Assembly: GCF_009728935.1 (NCBI RefSeq)
Contig: NZ_CP034235.1
Span: 6,399,501-6,463,500, forward strand
Origin: Paenibacillus psychroresistens
GTDB lineage: Bacteria; Bacillota; Bacilli; Paenibacillales; NBRC-103111
Length of the DNA: 64,000 bases
Reading direction: 5' to 3'
Every line of letters starts with the position of its first letter. Position 1 is the stretch's first letter. The notes below the pieces were generated by a model that worked only from the letters and a program-made list of their open reading frames with translations, was not told the origin of the DNA and ran no database searches. Shown one piece after another: positions 39,358 to 47,185 of the stretch. Both the position numbers and the translations under genes were made by a program.

Positions 39358-40429
39358 ATTTGCAACTATTCTCGCAGGTGGCGGTGGATCAAGATTCTGG
39401 CCGCTATCCCGACAAGAAATGCCTAAACAGCTGCTGAATATCAGCGGCAATGATATTATGCTTAATGACACAATTGCCAGATATGAAGGAATTATTCCGT
39501 TAGAGAATACCATCGTTGTAACCAATCAATCTCAAGCAGAATTATTGCAGAAAATCATGCACAATAGCGTTCCAAAGAGCAATATCCTCGTTGAACCTAT
39601 TGCACGCAATACAGCAGCCAGTATTTTATTTGCAGCCTTATTTATTGAGAAAACTTATGGTGATTCAATAATGGTCGTTTTACCATCTGATCATTACATT
39701 ACAGACGAGGTTCAATTCAAAAAAACACTCGATGAAGCTTGCTTAGTCGCTATGGAATCCAATCAGATTGTGACCATAGGCATCAAACCTACCTTTGCTT
39801 CAACTGGTTATGGATACATTAGCTTCGAAAATTTACCTGTAATGACAAGTCCATGTGCGGTATATGATGTTGCCGAGTTTGTCGAAAAACCAAACTTCCA
39901 AAAAGCACAAGGGTACTTGGCTTCTGGTCATTATTTGTGGAATAGCGGAATATTTATCTGGAAAACCTCCGTTATCATTGAAAACTTTAAACGTTATTTA
40001 CCAAGACTATTCAAAACAATGCAGCCCCTCAGTACTTACTTGGGTACGGAACAAGAGGCTGAAATGATTAATGCGATCTATCCTACTCTGCAGAGTATTT
40101 CTATCGATTACGGCATTCTTGAACGCTGTGATGAAGTAGTCGTTGTTGCTGGAGATTTTGGTTGGAATGATATCGGCAGCTGGGATGCACTTGGTGCTAT
40201 TTTTCCTCCCGATGAATTGGGTAATATCGTCAAAGCCAACCATCTTGGGATTGATACACGTAATTCCATCGTGTATGGGAATGGCAGATTGATAACAACC
40301 ATTGGGATTGACGGCTTGATCATTGCGGATACCGAGGATGCCCTATTAATTTGTCCAAAGGACAAAGCACAATCAGTCAAGGATATGGTTACACTTCTTA
40401 AGGAAAAAGGGATGCGCGAATATATTTAA
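39350..40429 (+). CDS. manC: Mannose-1-phosphate guanylyltransferase
   Basis: A 359-residue nucleotidyltransferase making GDP-mannose from GTP and mannose-1-phosphate. Hallmarks: LAGGGGSRFWPLSRQEMPKQ (residues ~8-27), PSDHYI (~110), the FVEKP sugar-binding motif (~170), WNSGIFIWK (~193) and the C-terminal GDFGWNDIGSWDAL (~268). The length is that of the single-domain ManC type without an isomerase domain. It overlaps the previous gene by 8 bp. A terminator follows. GDP-mannose made here can feed the operon's GT4. Confidence 0.92.
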   Translation: MNKFATILAGGGGSRFWPLSRQEMPKQLLNISGNDIMLNDTIARYEGIIPLENTIVVTNQSQAELLQKIMHNSVPKSNILVEPIARNTAASILFAALFIEKTYGDSIMVVLPSDHYITDEVQFKKTLDEACLVAMESNQIVTIGIKPTFASTGYGYISFENLPVMTSPCAVYDVAEFVEKPNFQKAQGYLASGHYLWNSGIFIWKTSVIIENFKRYLPRLFKTMQPLSTYLGTEQEAEMINAIYPTLQSISIDYGILERCDEVVVVAGDFGWNDIGSWDALGAIFPPDELGNIVKANHLGIDTRNSIVYGNGRLITTIGIDGLIIADTEDALLICPKDKAQSVKDMVTLLKEKGMREYI

Positions 40430-40436
40430 TGACCCA

Positions 40437-40476
40437 AGCAGCAAACGAATTTACTTCTTCGTTTTGCTGCTTTTTT
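40437..40476 (+). terminator. Terminator of the GT4-glycosidase-manC operon
   Basis: GCAGCAAACGAA / TTCGTTTTGCTGC with one mismatch, then six T. Confidence 0.9.
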
Positions 40477-40488
40477 AAGCTTGTTTCA

Positions 40489-40517
40489 TTGACTTTGATA
40501 ATGATAACCATTATCAT
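40489..40517 (+). promoter_or_regulatory. SigA promoter overlapped by a Fur box
   Basis: TTGACT (40489-40494), 17-base spacer, TATCAT (40512-40517). The 19-base sequence GATAATGATAACCATTATC (40497-40515) differs from the classical Fur box at one base and covers the spacer and -10, so Fur binding would block this promoter. Confidence 0.85.
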
Positions 40518-40559
40518 TAATTCATAAGTGAATGTGACATCCTAGGAGGGCATTATCCC

Positions 40560-40781
40560 TTGAAAAAAATAAAATATTGCTGCCGAAATTTAAAAAAAGG
40601 CTCGAAAATAGTATATAATACAATAAAAGCTGAATTTCCTGATATCAAGCAAAAGGAGAAGGATTGTTTGGGCTGCTGCAAGCTCTGTTCCAAGCAATGT
40701 TTCGTGATGATTGGTAAGTCAGAAATAACAGCTGCATCTCCAGATTTGCTTTATGGTCGATTAAAGCATTTAATAGGATAA
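40560..40781 (+). CDS. DUF1450 cysteine-rich small protein (YuzB-like)
   Basis: A 73-residue protein of the DUF1450 family. Five or more cysteines sit in CCRNLKKGSK (residues 6-15) and DCLGCCKLCSKQCFVMIG (~34-51), a pattern suited to an iron-sulphur or metal site. It starts with TTG, nine bases after AGGAGGG. It is the first gene behind the Fur-boxed promoter and is followed by ferritin after only 7 bp. Family members are commonly annotated as unknown; iron-responsive control here points to iron homeostasis. Confidence 0.85.
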   Translation: MKKIKYCCRNLKKGSKIVYNTIKAEFPDIKQKEKDCLGCCKLCSKQCFVMIGKSEITAASPDLLYGRLKHLIG

Positions 40782-40788
40782 TATCAAT

Positions 40789-41316
40789 ATGAAAAGGTGT
40801 GTGCCGAATTTGTTGAATGAAACCTTGGGTAAAGCTTTAAACGAACAAATGAACTTTGAATTTTACTCGGCACATGTCTATTTATCACTTGCCGCATACT
40901 GTTCAGGAGAAAGCTGGGACGGATTCGCCAACTTCTTCATTGTACAAGCTGAAGAAGAACGATTTCATGCTATGAAAATGTACAAGTATCTTAATGACCG
41001 TGGCAGACGCGCGGAATTAGCAGGCATGGATACGCCTAGTAATCAACAAGCATCGATTCTAGATGCATTCGAACAAGCTTTTGAGCACGAAAAGATTGTA
41101 ACCAAACGAATTTACAATCTTTCCGATTTAGCTATGAATGATCGCGAGCATGCAACCATTCAATTTCTTAAATGGTTTATCGATGAGCAGGTTGAAGAAG
41201 AAGCCATGTTCGACAGCATTATACATAAGCTCAAGCGGATCGATAAAGACAGCAATGCTTTCTTCATGCTTGATGCGGAATTCGCGCTGCGAAGCTTTAC
41301 GCCCCCTGCACTTTAG
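40789..41316 (+). CDS. ftn: Ferritin
   Basis: A 175-residue non-haem bacterial ferritin. Ferroxidase-centre residues are in LNEQMNFEFYSAHVYLSL (Glu, Tyr), AEEERFHAMKM (ExxH) and the later EQVEEEAMFDSI helix. Family proteins form 24-subunit iron stores. The start at 40789 has only a loose AGGA upstream; a GTG four codons in is possible and gives a more usual N-terminus. It follows the DUF1450 gene by 7 bp, so it appears to be under the same Fur box, which is unexpected for an iron-storage protein. The gene end overlaps the convergent Hsp20-like gene by 4 bp. Confidence 0.92.
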   Translation: MKRCVPNLLNETLGKALNEQMNFEFYSAHVYLSLAAYCSGESWDGFANFFIVQAEEERFHAMKMYKYLNDRGRRAELAGMDTPSNQQASILDAFEQAFEHEKIVTKRIYNLSDLAMNDREHATIQFLKWFIDEQVEEEAMFDSIIHKLKRIDKDSNAFFMLDAEFALRSFTPPAL

Positions 41317-41735
41317 AAAAACACTTCATGATAGCGATCTTTATATTTCACCTTAGGTATCCTGATTTCAAGGATGCCTTTTTTGTATATCGCTTTTTTG
41401 GCATGAGGGTCCACTCGGCAAGGTAGATTGAGGATTTGCTCTTTACCTTCTGGAGCTTTCTCTATCTTGACATGAGTGGCATTTACCCAAACCCTTAAGT
41501 TTTTCGGATGCAGCTTGTTGGGGATCTTTATTTTGGCTATAACCCATTGATGGGTTTCAAAAATCTCAGATCTCAACATTTCATCACCTGTAGATACCTG
41601 TGATAATACATTCTGTACATAGGAATGAATCGATGATAAATCATAATTCTCTAATGGATTATCATTCGTGAAAGGGAATTTTTTATTGGAAAAAATGTCT
41701 TGATTGGCCCACTTTTTAATGGTTGATTGATCCAA
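41313..41735 (-). CDS. Hsp20/alpha-crystallin-like protein
   Basis: A 140-residue protein with a degenerate alpha-crystallin domain: WVIAKIKIPNKLHPKNLRVWVNATHVKIEKAPEG (~65-98) and the C-terminal GILEIRIPK (~126-134), the V/I-x-V/I-like strand of small heat-shock proteins. CotP-like spore proteins have this architecture. The TTG at 41735, eight bases after GGGAG, is preferred; an upstream GTG/ATG lacks a ribosome binding site. It is divergent from gerPA and may share the sporulation timing of that cluster, which is an inference from position. Confidence 0.75.
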   Translation of the reverse strand: MDQSTIKKWANQDIFSNKKFPFTNDNPLENYDLSSIHSYVQNVLSQVSTGDEMLRSEIFETHQWVIAKIKIPNKLHPKNLRVWVNATHVKIEKAPEGKEQILNLPCRVDPHAKKAIYKKGILEIRIPKVKYKDRYHEVFF

Positions 41736-41910
41736 AGCTATCGCTCCCTGCATCACTTTTTTACATACTATATGTTACATATTTTAAGAGGTGATTGTTT
41801 GAACACATGGGCTAATAGCTACATACAATACAATGGACTATACTGTTAACGGGCTGCTTGCAAGTTATCCGTATATCCGATAGGAGACTAAAAAGAAGGG
41901 TGTTGCTGTA

Positions 41911-42135
41911 ATGCCTTCTATTGTTGGAAACATCAAAATTCTAAGTGTTGGCCCCAGCTCCACTGTGCAAATCGGCGACGTAGCCATTATTAATTTGGCC
42001 AGCAGCTCCAAAACCTATGCGGGTGCCAATTCATTTAATACGGGGGATAATTTCGGTCCTAACATATCGAATAACCAAGCAAGCAGTACGAATACCAATG
42101 ATCCGGATGCCATAGATACTGTAGCTGGAGGGTGA
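41911..42135 (+). CDS. gerPA: GerPA/GerPF-family spore germination protein
   Basis: A 74-residue protein of the GerPA/GerPF family: VGNIKILSVGPSSTVQIGDV (~5-24) and SKTYAGANSFNTGDN (~33-47) match the family core. GerP proteins are spore-coat associated and let germinants reach the inner membrane. It is first of five consecutive gerP-like genes. Because GerPA and GerPF are homologous and gerPF is not found at the end of the cluster, this gene may serve for either; gerPA is used for its position. Confidence 0.83.
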   Translation: MPSIVGNIKILSVGPSSTVQIGDVAIINLASSSKTYAGANSFNTGDNFGPNISNNQASSTNTNDPDAIDTVAGG

Positions 42136-42141
42136 TTCTAG

Positions 42142-42348
42142 ATGAATTTAACTATTCACCAATCCATTGTCATTCAACAGCTTAGGGTCGATGCCGTTAC
42201 CAACTCCTCTGTGCTGCAAATCGGCAGCTCAGGGATGATTAGCGCATTATCCAATTTATATAATACGGGTGGATTTACAGGTCCAGCACCAAGCATGGAA
42301 GAAACAGCACCCGTTCCTAGTCTTGTGCCGCTCCCCCCTCCAATTTAA
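42142..42348 (+). CDS. gerPB: GerPB spore germination protein
   Basis: A 68-residue protein with the GerPB pattern: INLTIHQS-like start (MNLTIHQSIVIQQLRVDAV), SSVLQIGSSGMISALSNLYNTGGFTGPAP and a proline-rich tail (VPLPPPI). GGAGGGTGA precedes the ATG by six bases. The start lies 7 bp after gerPA. Confidence 0.87.
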   Translation: MNLTIHQSIVIQQLRVDAVTNSSVLQIGSSGMISALSNLYNTGGFTGPAPSMEETAPVPSLVPLPPPI

Positions 42349-42408
42349 AATCGTCCTCCTGCGAATGATTTATTAATCCCCGCATAATTTTATTAATGGG
42401 GTGATATT

Positions 42409-42969
42409 ATGGATCCATTACAGGCTCAGCAGCTTATTCAGCATATGAATTGGCAATCACAGAAGCTCCTGCAGCTAGAGCAATCCCTGCAAAACATACT
42501 TCATGAAATAGAGTCATTGAAAAAACAGCCATCCTCTACAGTAGATAAAATCGAATATAATTTTGACCAATTAAAAATCGAAAAGCTCGAGGGGACACTT
42601 AATATCGGAATCTCGCCGGCACCAGGTAAATCCATTGAAGATCTTAGTATCGATGGAAAATCTCTAAACGAACGCACCGCTGAGCTCAATCAAGAAACCA
42701 ATCATTTCCGTCAAATTCAAACTAAGATTAATCAATATCTGGATACTGAAGTGCCTGTTGAGCTTCAAACGTTAAGCAAGCAGTATAATCTGGTTCTTGA
42801 CTACGAAAAGCACACTTTTATTATTGAAGATTTAAGGAACCAAATTGATGAACGAATACGTTACTATCACTCCGAGGCTGCCATTACAGATAAGGTTAAA
42901 AAAGATATTTGGAGTGGCTTAAATCAATATTTAAGTAAGCTAAGTGAAAGTGAGCGTGAATCCAAATGA
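42409..42969 (+). CDS. gerPC: GerPC spore germination protein
   Basis: A 186-residue protein, close to the usual GerPC length. The N-terminal ~50 residues form a coiled coil (LLQLEQSLQNILHEIESLKKQ); then VDKIEYNFDQLKIEKLEGTLNIGI (~45-68), the family's strand-rich core. The C-terminal half is helical. GerPC is thought to act as a scaffold for the coat-localised GerP complex. Its stop overlaps gerPD by ATGA, showing tight coupling. Confidence 0.87.
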   Translation: MDPLQAQQLIQHMNWQSQKLLQLEQSLQNILHEIESLKKQPSSTVDKIEYNFDQLKIEKLEGTLNIGISPAPGKSIEDLSIDGKSLNERTAELNQETNHFRQIQTKINQYLDTEVPVELQTLSKQYNLVLDYEKHTFIIEDLRNQIDERIRYYHSEAAITDKVKKDIWSGLNQYLSKLSESERESK

Positions 42970-43145
42970 ATTATACCGTGATTAATAAAGAAATTTCAGT
43001 AGGCGATATTCGCATTATTGGTGTATCGAGCTCGTCTATTTTTCTGATTGGTGACGCAGAAGTGATTACACTCTCCTCCCTCTTCGACACACCACCTGAA
43101 TCACTAATTATTGGTCCACTTGTTCCTCTTGCTTCAATTACGTAG
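42966..43145 (+). CDS. gerPD: GerPD spore germination protein
   Basis: A 59-residue frame overlapping the gerPC stop by ATGA. The sequence has SVGDIRIIGVSSSSIFLIGDAEVITLSS (~11-38) and ends PESLIIGPLVPLASIT, matching the GerPD pattern of a short beta-rich protein with an IGDxxxI motif. Position between gerPC and gerPE confirms the call. Confidence 0.85.
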   Translation: MNYTVINKEISVGDIRIIGVSSSSIFLIGDAEVITLSSLFDTPPESLIIGPLVPLASIT

Positions 43146-43153
43146 GTGTTAAT

Positions 43154-43573
43154 ATGAGGCGAACCTCTATTGTAAATTACATTATAGTATCTGGTATTTC
43201 ATCGGCTTCCACGCTAATCGTGGGCGATTCTGCGAAGATTTCAGGCCACACACGGGCATTAGCCGTTCAGCGTCAGTTTGCTGTTTTTTTCACGAGCGAA
43301 GCTGAATTTGAGGATTATCCATCATTTAATAAAGAGCTTCCCCAACCTAATCTACCTCTAGAGAAAGTCAATATGAACGTTGTTCAGGAGTCGCCTTTTA
43401 TCAAAGTAAACCGAGTTGATGTTATTGGTTTAGCGGAAGCTTCCGCCCTGCAAATTGGATCGACAAGTCTGATTAATAGCGAATCTAGAATCAAGCACTT
43501 CCGTCAGTTTGTAAAATTAGGAAATAACACAGAATCAGAATCTACAGAAAGTATTCCACTGGGAGAGGCTTGA
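43154..43573 (+). CDS. gerPE: GerPE spore germination protein
   Basis: A 139-residue protein with the GerPE signature: RRTSIVNYIIVSGISSASTLIVGD (~2-25), the RALAVQRQF motif (~34-42), and a C-terminal repeat of the family strand (VNRVDVIGLAEASALQIGSTSLI, ~85-107). It ends the cluster; no gerPF follows. A short hairpin overlaps its stop. Confidence 0.86.
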   Translation: MRRTSIVNYIIVSGISSASTLIVGDSAKISGHTRALAVQRQFAVFFTSEAEFEDYPSFNKELPQPNLPLEKVNMNVVQESPFIKVNRVDVIGLAEASALQIGSTSLINSESRIKHFRQFVKLGNNTESESTESIPLGEA

Positions 43574-43585
43574 CCTCTCCTTATT
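43561..43585 (+). terminator. Possible terminator of the gerP cluster
   Basis: GGGAGAGG-cttga-CCTCTCC followed by TTATTCT. The stem is good and the T-tract weak. Confidence 0.5.
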
Positions 43586-43816
43586 CTATGACATTTAGTT
43601 AGACAAGCTCTATTTTGATAAAAAAAGCTTATATACCACCATTCAATAAAATACCATAAAAAACTCATGAGAAAATTCTCACGAAACTTTCATGATTTGG
43701 ATAAAAGCTAATCCACGTCTGGCTTAAATGCACGCTTAGTAAATAGTGGTTAAAAAACGTATGGTATAGTATGTCTATGGAAACGCTTCATAAACTAACT
43801 AGGGGGTACAAAGCAT

Positions 43817-44311
43817 ATGTATACTTCAATTAAAAAACACTGGGCCAAATCAATTGTAGCCGTATCTCTAAGTTTATCCATGATGGTTTCAGGCAGCATG
43901 TTCTTCACAGCAAAACCGGCTTACGCAGACACAACTATTTCTTCATCAAAAGCAAGCAATATTATCGCAACAGGAAAGCGCTTTATTGGGGTTAAATATA
44001 AATTTGGTGCTGATTCAGGATCTAGTAAACGGTTCGACTGTTCTTCCCTAATGCAATATATTTTTGACAAGTCTGGAATTGATCTCCCGCGTTCATCTCA
44101 TGATCAATCTCGTGTGGGTACTTATGTATCGCGTAATAACCTGAAGCCTGGGGATCTTGTATTCTTCTATTCACCCGTTCATCATGTAGCTGTTTATATC
44201 GGAAACGGGAAAATCCTTCATACCTGGGGAGACCCTGGTGTAACAATCTCTGATATAAATTCTGGTTGGTGGGGACATAATTACACAACAGCTCGGCGCG
44301 TGATTCGTTAG
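43817..44311 (+). CDS. Secreted NlpC/P60 peptidoglycan endopeptidase
   Basis: A 164-residue precursor. The signal peptide covers ~1-37 (KKHWAKSIVAVSLSLSMMVSG, cleavage near AYA). The NlpC/P60 domain has catalytic Cys in RFDCSSLMQYIF (~72-83), PGDLVFFY (~113) and His in HHVAVYIGNGKILHT (~122-136). These enzymes cut the D-Glu to meso-DAP or L-Lys bond of peptide stems. There is no SH3 or LysM domain. AGGGGG precedes the ATG. Confidence 0.9.
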   Translation: MYTSIKKHWAKSIVAVSLSLSMMVSGSMFFTAKPAYADTTISSSKASNIIATGKRFIGVKYKFGADSGSSKRFDCSSLMQYIFDKSGIDLPRSSHDQSRVGTYVSRNNLKPGDLVFFYSPVHHVAVYIGNGKILHTWGDPGVTISDINSGWWGHNYTTARRVIR

Positions 44312-44366
44312 TTTAATGCACCACCTAATTGGATAATACTACCTCTCGAATTTTCTCACATGACTT

Positions 44367-44396
44367 CAGCCCCAAGTATTTGGGGCTGTTCTTTGT
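44367..44396 (+). terminator. Terminator of the first NlpC/P60 gene
   Basis: CAGCCCCAA / TTGGGGCTG, then TTCTTT. About 55 bp past the stop. Confidence 0.8.
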
Positions 44397-44550
44397 CTAA
44401 CAGGGACTAAAGGATCATCTAGCTTCTATCAAATGATAATATTGGCATATTCTTTGCTGTTCTATTTGTTACTATAATTAAACCCATACCTATTCCATCA
44501 CATAGAGCTCGTACACACACAGTCAGGCATAATTTGGAGGTAATTCAACA

Positions 44551-45498
44551 ATGGGAAGAATGCTCAAGGTTAGTTTAATGGTAGTCTTACTTAGTATGCT
44601 CTTCATTCCTGTTATCGCTCAAGCAGCCACAGGAGCAATCACAGAGGCGAAAATTGTCCAAAGTGTCAGCTTACGCAATGGTCCTTCAACAACAAGCGGA
44701 TTTATCCGATACCTGCAAAAAAATGAATCTGTTGAGGTGCTTGATAAAGTAAATGCCTACTGGTATTCCATTAAAGATAGTAAAGGAAAAAGGGGCTACG
44801 TTTCGACCGCAAATACATACATAACCGTAAAATCCAATGCAAAAATCATTGCAGGAGTAAACTTTAGAACTCAGCCTTCTCCTACTGGTGCTCGGATTCG
44901 AATGCTGCAGCCCGGTGAGAAAATGCTTGTGCTTGAAAAAGTGAACAGTGCTTGGTATCGAGCTCAAGATATGAATGGTATCAAAGGCTATGTCAGCACA
45001 AGCCCAACATACTTAACAACAGACCTTTCCGTCACAGGCATCAAACTTCCCTTAGCAGAAGAAATTGATCGTGTTATCCAAGCAGGTATCCGCTATCTAG
45101 GCACACCTTATGAATTCGGCTCGAGCCGTTCAGATACCGATACCTTTGATTGTTCAGATTTCATAAGACAAGCTTTTTTGGATGGGATCAATGATTTATT
45201 GCCTGGTGATTCGCGGGCACAAGGTAGTTTGGTGAAACAGTTGGATACGGATGTTACTCATATTAGTCAGCTTAAACGCGGAGATTTAATGTTCTTTATG
45301 TCCTATGAAGGATCTAAAGCATCCGATTATGCTTCCATTAATAAATCAAAAGAAACGATCACTCACGTTGGAATCTACCTTGGAAATGGCAAGATCCTGC
45401 ATACCTATTCAATTGAATCCGGCGGTGTACGCGAGGATAAAGTGCTTGGAAACGCTTGGGAATATCGCTTTTTGTACGGTGGAAGTGTATTGAAATAA
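44551..45498 (+). CDS. Secreted SH3b-SH3b-NlpC/P60 cell-wall hydrolase
   Basis: A 315-residue precursor. The signal peptide is ~1-25 (LMVVLLSMLFIPVIAQAA). Two bacterial SH3 domains follow: SVSLRNGPSTTSGFIRYLQKNESVEVLDKVNAYWYSIKD-like (from ~39) and VNFRTQPSPTGARIRMLQPGEKMLVLEKV-like (from ~104). The catalytic domain has Cys in DTFDCSDFIRQAF (~196-208), KRGDLMFFM (~243) and His in THVGIYLGNGKILHTYS (~271-287). GGAGG precedes the ATG. It is a paralogue of the neighbouring NlpC/P60 gene with wall-binding domains. Confidence 0.92.
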   Translation: MGRMLKVSLMVVLLSMLFIPVIAQAATGAITEAKIVQSVSLRNGPSTTSGFIRYLQKNESVEVLDKVNAYWYSIKDSKGKRGYVSTANTYITVKSNAKIIAGVNFRTQPSPTGARIRMLQPGEKMLVLEKVNSAWYRAQDMNGIKGYVSTSPTYLTTDLSVTGIKLPLAEEIDRVIQAGIRYLGTPYEFGSSRSDTDTFDCSDFIRQAFLDGINDLLPGDSRAQGSLVKQLDTDVTHISQLKRGDLMFFMSYEGSKASDYASINKSKETITHVGIYLGNGKILHTYSIESGGVREDKVLGNAWEYRFLYGGSVLK

Positions 45499-45501
45499 TT
45501 T

Positions 45502-45539
45502 AAAACCCCTGATCTTCATTGAAGATTCAGGGGTTTTTC
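45502..45539. terminator. Bidirectional terminator between the SH3b-NlpC gene and lspA
   Basis: ACCCCTGA-TCTTCA / TGAAGA-TCAGGGGT with one bulge, flanked by A/T runs on both sides. Confidence 0.9.
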
Positions 45540-45998
45540 ATGAGATGAGCTCTTGCGGTTTTTCCAAAAACCCAGCAAAGTATGGACCATGATAAAAAAC
45601 ATCCCGATATTAATCGCGATATCCGCCAGATTGAGAATTCCGCCATCCTGTCCAAACACTAGAAAATCCGTTACTTTATTATATAAGGTTCGATCGATAG
45701 CATTGCCAATCGCGCCGCCAACTAAAAATCCCGTCCCCAGCTCAATGAATACTCCGCGTAACTCCCCTTTGCGACGATAATAGATGACACCCACAACTAA
45801 AGCGAGGGCAACAATTACAAAATAACGTCCAAAGCCTTGAAAGGAACTAAAAGCTGCGCCGCTATTCTCGTAGAAATTAAAATGCACATGATTGCGCCAA
45901 AATGGGAGAGTATCCCCCACTTCCATATTCAATCGAACAAGTATTTTTGAAGCTTGATCCACCAACACAACGAAAGCAGCACAGATATAAAATAGCAT
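45516..45998 (-). CDS. lspA: Lipoprotein signal peptidase (SPase II)
   Basis: A 160-residue membrane protease that cleaves lipoprotein precursors before the lipidated Cys. Four hydrophobic segments are visible. Active-site Asp residues are in GGAIGNAIDRTLYNKVTDFL (~103-122) and NLADIAINIG (~130). The N-terminal DQASKILVR motif is also present. It is not in the usual operon with rluD or ileS. Its 3' end overlaps the terminator. Confidence 0.92.
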   Translation of the reverse strand: MLFYICAAFVVLVDQASKILVRLNMEVGDTLPFWRNHVHFNFYENSGAAFSSFQGFGRYFVIVALALVVGVIYYRRKGELRGVFIELGTGFLVGGAIGNAIDRTLYNKVTDFLVFGQDGGILNLADIAINIGMFFIMVHTLLGFWKNRKSSSHEKPLNLQ

Positions 45999-46047
45999 AG
46001 CTCACCAACTCCATTCTCATCCCTATTATAGCAGAAAGAACTTTATC

Positions 46048-46335
46048 TTACAGTTGCTCTGAGATCTGGCCGATCGTTTTCATTACTCGATTCGATGACT
46101 CCACTTTCTGTTCTGCGAGCTTTAAATATTTTTTACGTCTCCAGCGGAAAAGTGCAATAAAACCTCTCACATACTCGTCTGCAATCATACACCAATAAAC
46201 GCCAATTAACCCATATCCCAAATGAACACCAACCATATAAGATAACAAAGTTGCGATAAGCCACATGGCTGTTATCCCTGTTCGTCTTATGTTGCCTTGA
46301 TGGACTAAAAAACACTCAAGTTCCATACCGTACAA
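46048..46335 (-). pseudogene. C-terminal remnant of a MATE efflux protein
   Basis: About 95 codons remain. The segment NIRRTGITAMWLIATLLSYMV, then GYGLIGVYWCMIADEYVRGFIALFRWR, matches the last membrane helices and tail of MATE-family exporters (normally ~450 residues). The other ten helices are missing upstream, where the GntR gene begins on the other strand. No ribosome binding site is seen before its ATG. Confidence 0.72.
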
Positions 46336-46352
46336 TGCGCTTAATCGTAAAA

Positions 46353-46364
46353 ATTGTCAACAAT
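46353..46364. promoter_or_regulatory. Palindromic operator before the GntR gene
   Basis: ATTGTCAACAAT, arms ATTGT/ACAAT with a two-base centre. An identical 12-mer is at 49561-49572 before the SDR operon. The site contains TTGTCA and could overlap a -35. Layout TTGT-N2-ACAA is typical of FadR-type GntR operators. Confidence 0.7.
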
Positions 46365-46446
46365 CAAGAGTATGCAGGATTTATTGTTATTTAGAGCCTT
46401 CTCCTCTATACTAAAGCTTAATAAAGTAAAAGTTGGTGAAACGGCT

Positions 46447-47106
46447 ATGACGCAATTTCAATTTAAAAATCAAGAAAACCCTTCTTTACGCCAAAAAGTA
46501 GCCTCAGATATACGGAATGCCATTATCCATGGAGATCTTAAGTCTGGCGATAAACTTAAAGAGCTAGAAATTTCTGAGCAAATGAAAATCAGTCGTGGAC
46601 CGATTCGCGAAGCCTTTCGTGATCTGGAGGCCATGGGTCTAGTCGTTTGCTCGCCTTATCGTGAAACAGTAGTTGCTGATGTTCAGAAAGAGGAAATTGT
46701 TGATTTATTGATCCCCATCCGTCTTCAGCTCGAGCTTTATGCCATTAAATACAACCTCGATAAGTGGGATGATGCATGGTTTGATGTTCTGGATTCAATA
46801 GTTGCCAAAATGACAATTCTCGCTGCAGAAAATGATTTATTCATGCTGATTGAAGAGGATATTCGCTTTCATGAGCATTTGTTAGCTTTCAGTGAATCCA
46901 GCTACACACTGCAAATATGGGCAAGTATTGTAAACAGGCTGCGCCTGCATTTCATTAAGAACACGCAAAAATTCACCGATTTAAATCAGGTTCCCCGTGA
47001 CCATGTTGTATTAGTTGAAGCATTAAAAGGCAAGAATTTTGAGTTGATTTCTACAGCGTGGACCCAGCATATTCATAACGAAGATTGCTTGCTTTGTTTC
47101 TCCTGA
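46447..47106 (+). CDS. GntR/FadR-family transcriptional regulator (FCD domain)
   Basis: A 219-residue regulator. The N-terminal winged helix has SLRQKVASDIRNAIIHGDLKSGDKL and ISEQMKISRGPIREAFRDLEAMGLV (~13-68). The C-terminal FCD helical domain (~80-205) has RLQLELYAIKY, EEDIRFHEHLL and a closing WTQHIHNEDC, giving Asp/His residues for a metal or organic acid. The ATG at 46447 is chosen since the longer frame starts in the operator. It is convergent with the enolase-superfamily/cupin/SDR operon and is probably its repressor, responding to a sugar acid. Ligand is unknown. Confidence 0.85.
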   Translation: MTQFQFKNQENPSLRQKVASDIRNAIIHGDLKSGDKLKELEISEQMKISRGPIREAFRDLEAMGLVVCSPYRETVVADVQKEEIVDLLIPIRLQLELYAIKYNLDKWDDAWFDVLDSIVAKMTILAAENDLFMLIEEDIRFHEHLLAFSESSYTLQIWASIVNRLRLHFIKNTQKFTDLNQVPRDHVVLVEALKGKNFELISTAWTQHIHNEDCLLCFS

Positions 47107-47123
47107 TCAGCCTGAAGATAATG

Positions 47124-47162
47124 AAAAGAGCCTTGAGGAAAATCATCTCAGGCTCTTTTTGT
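47124..47162. terminator. Bidirectional terminator between gntR and the enolase-superfamily gene
   Basis: AAAGAGCCTTGAG / CTCA-GGCTCTTT with T-tract on the plus strand and A/T run on the other. Confidence 0.88.
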
Positions 47163-47185
47163 TTATATTTCATGGAATATGGCAT

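Noticed and set aside
41788..41806. GTTTGA...GGGCTA before gerPA as a SigB-type promoter
   Set aside because: The spacer is only about six bases, and gerP clusters are sporulation-controlled.
46133..46315. 60-codon alternative frame inside the MATE remnant
   Set aside because: A shadow of the MATE reading frame, with no start signal.
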